NCBI GenBank assembly: GCA_020152595.1 | Contig: JAIGNY010000143.1 | Span: 669,501-733,500 of the forward strand | Direction of reading: 5' to 3' | Length of the DNA stretch: 64,000 bases | From: Chiridota heheva | Taxonomy: Eukaryota > Echinodermata > Holothuroidea > Apodida > Chiridotidae | Program-made: the position numbers and the translations under genes | The notes under the pieces: generated by a model | Database searches by the model: none | What the model saw: the letters and a program-made list of their open reading frames with translations, nothing else | What the model was told of the DNA's origin: nothing | In this document: one piece after another, positions 63,240 to 64,000 of the stretch | How the letters are laid out: every line of letters begins with the position of its first letter | Position numbering within the stretch: position 1 is the first letter of the stretch

Positions 63240-63567
63240 AAGGCCCTTGCATCATAATATTACTACTTTAGAAGATATGGCTTTCTAGCCAAGTCGGCGA
63301 TGATTTCGATATATCGCTGATTTAAATGGTACATCCGAAATTTTACATCTCTGCCTGACTAAGATCGGTGCCCAAGTATCATTATTGTCGAGGGCATTAT
63401 GACCCCGATATCTAATCAAGTCGGGCATGATTCCGATAAATTACTGATTTAAACAGTATATCCTACAGTGACATTTCACAATTTTACCAGAATAAGGTCG
63501 GTTCCCGGCCGACAGGGGACGGCCGCCCCACAGCCAGCCCATGCCCCTCCCGTCTCATACGGCCATG
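63240..63567 (-). repeat. CATGGCCGTA/AGTCGG dispersed repeat, inverted copy
   Basis: On the minus strand it begins CATGGCCGTATGAGACGGGA, then GGCTGGCTGTGGGGCGGC (as at 33582). It continues ATCGGAATCATGCCCGACTT, then TTAGTCAGGCAGAGATGTAA, then TTTCGGATGTACC (as at 190-330). Links the window's two ends and the 33.6-kb fragment as one family. Confidence 0.6.
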
Positions 63568-64000
63568 ATTGAAAGGAAAAGCATGTGGTAAGCGATTAAG
63601 TGCAATTCGTTTGGTTTTAAAACCCTGGGATCGAATCTGCTCAAAGCAACGTTAGTCAGTGTTAGTGGTATCAGTTAACTGGTTAAACGCATTCATATCA
63701 TATATTTGTGAAATTTAACAGATGATATCTTCTATCTGTAACCGTAACATACATTAACGTGAGCATAACTATGTAGGCTAGGCCTTAGATAAACATTTGA
63801 CTGTAGTATACGTTATAGCCATACGTGACTTGCATGTAGTGCGTGGCATGTAGGGCATACAGACAGTCTGGCAGCATGCCTATTAATAGGAACATAAATT
63901 TTCCTATTAATGGGAACATTTTGCTACATTGAAGCCCCCATTTTGTGATATTTCCCACGATCCTGTGCTATCCTAACGTTAAAGCCTTATGCAATGTTAC
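63568..64000. other. No gene recognised
   Basis: Nothing recognised before the window edge, apart from a short duplicated CCTATTAAT.GGAACAT near 63880-63920. Confidence 0.3.

Overview
This window is eukaryotic, almost certainly from a marine invertebrate animal. The DNA is AT-rich, split-exon genes sit in large non-coding stretches, and decayed transposons are dense. An echinoderm or other invertebrate deuterostome is my best guess, partly from the repeated TAGGCCTA-type motifs, but the sequence alone does not settle this. No prokaryotic operon, phage or CRISPR locus is present.

Host genes are sparse. I can support two host exons. One is a 220-bp UDP-glycosyltransferase (UGT) exon on the minus strand at 40184-40403, with both splice sites visible. 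The other is the first coding exon of a THAP-domain protein on the plus strand, starting at 62546 and preceded by a CpG-containing, CRE-bearing stretch. A second, broken copy of the same UGT exon lies at 37416-38325, split by a small inverted-repeat element.

Mobile elements, left to right. 1-3720 holds two tandem or dispersed repeat families, one interrupted by a hAT-like non-autonomous element (1584-2505) with a near-perfect 8-bp target duplication. 6346-10800 is a minus-strand I-clade-type LINE: ORF1 with zinc knuckles, reverse transcriptase, RNase H, C-terminal finger and 3' tail. It is frameshifted, and almost all of its endonuclease has been deleted. 20074-21215 is a second AT-core element. 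23215-24755 is an RTE-like LINE fragment whose endonuclease has three catalytic-position substitutions. It abuts a decayed Ty3/Gypsy LTR retrotransposon (24756-30083) that contains a 0.5-kb TA run. 33950-37101 is a TA-microsatellite cluster carrying a 1255-bp hAT derivative with a BED zinc finger, plus a tRNA-like unit between 33-bp direct repeats.

44.6-46.9 kb is a diverged segmental duplication. One copy carries a transposon insertion with a perfect 8-bp target duplication, and the other copy gives the empty site. 47892-48844 is another AT-core element. Minisatellites lie at 39442-39759 (36-bp unit) and 59681-60357 (24-bp unit). Several foldbacks occur, at 18672-19010, 32045-32150, 44104-44174, 52600-52760 and 56871-57825.

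The most interesting thread is an apparently undescribed hAT-like family, with at least four members here. They share CAG..GGCGTAGG-type ends, G-rich and C-rich shoulders, and a degenerate ~20-22-bp TTCATTTT..GAAATTT tandem core. Long open frames over the TA runs and minisatellites are repeat artefacts and are not annotated as genes.
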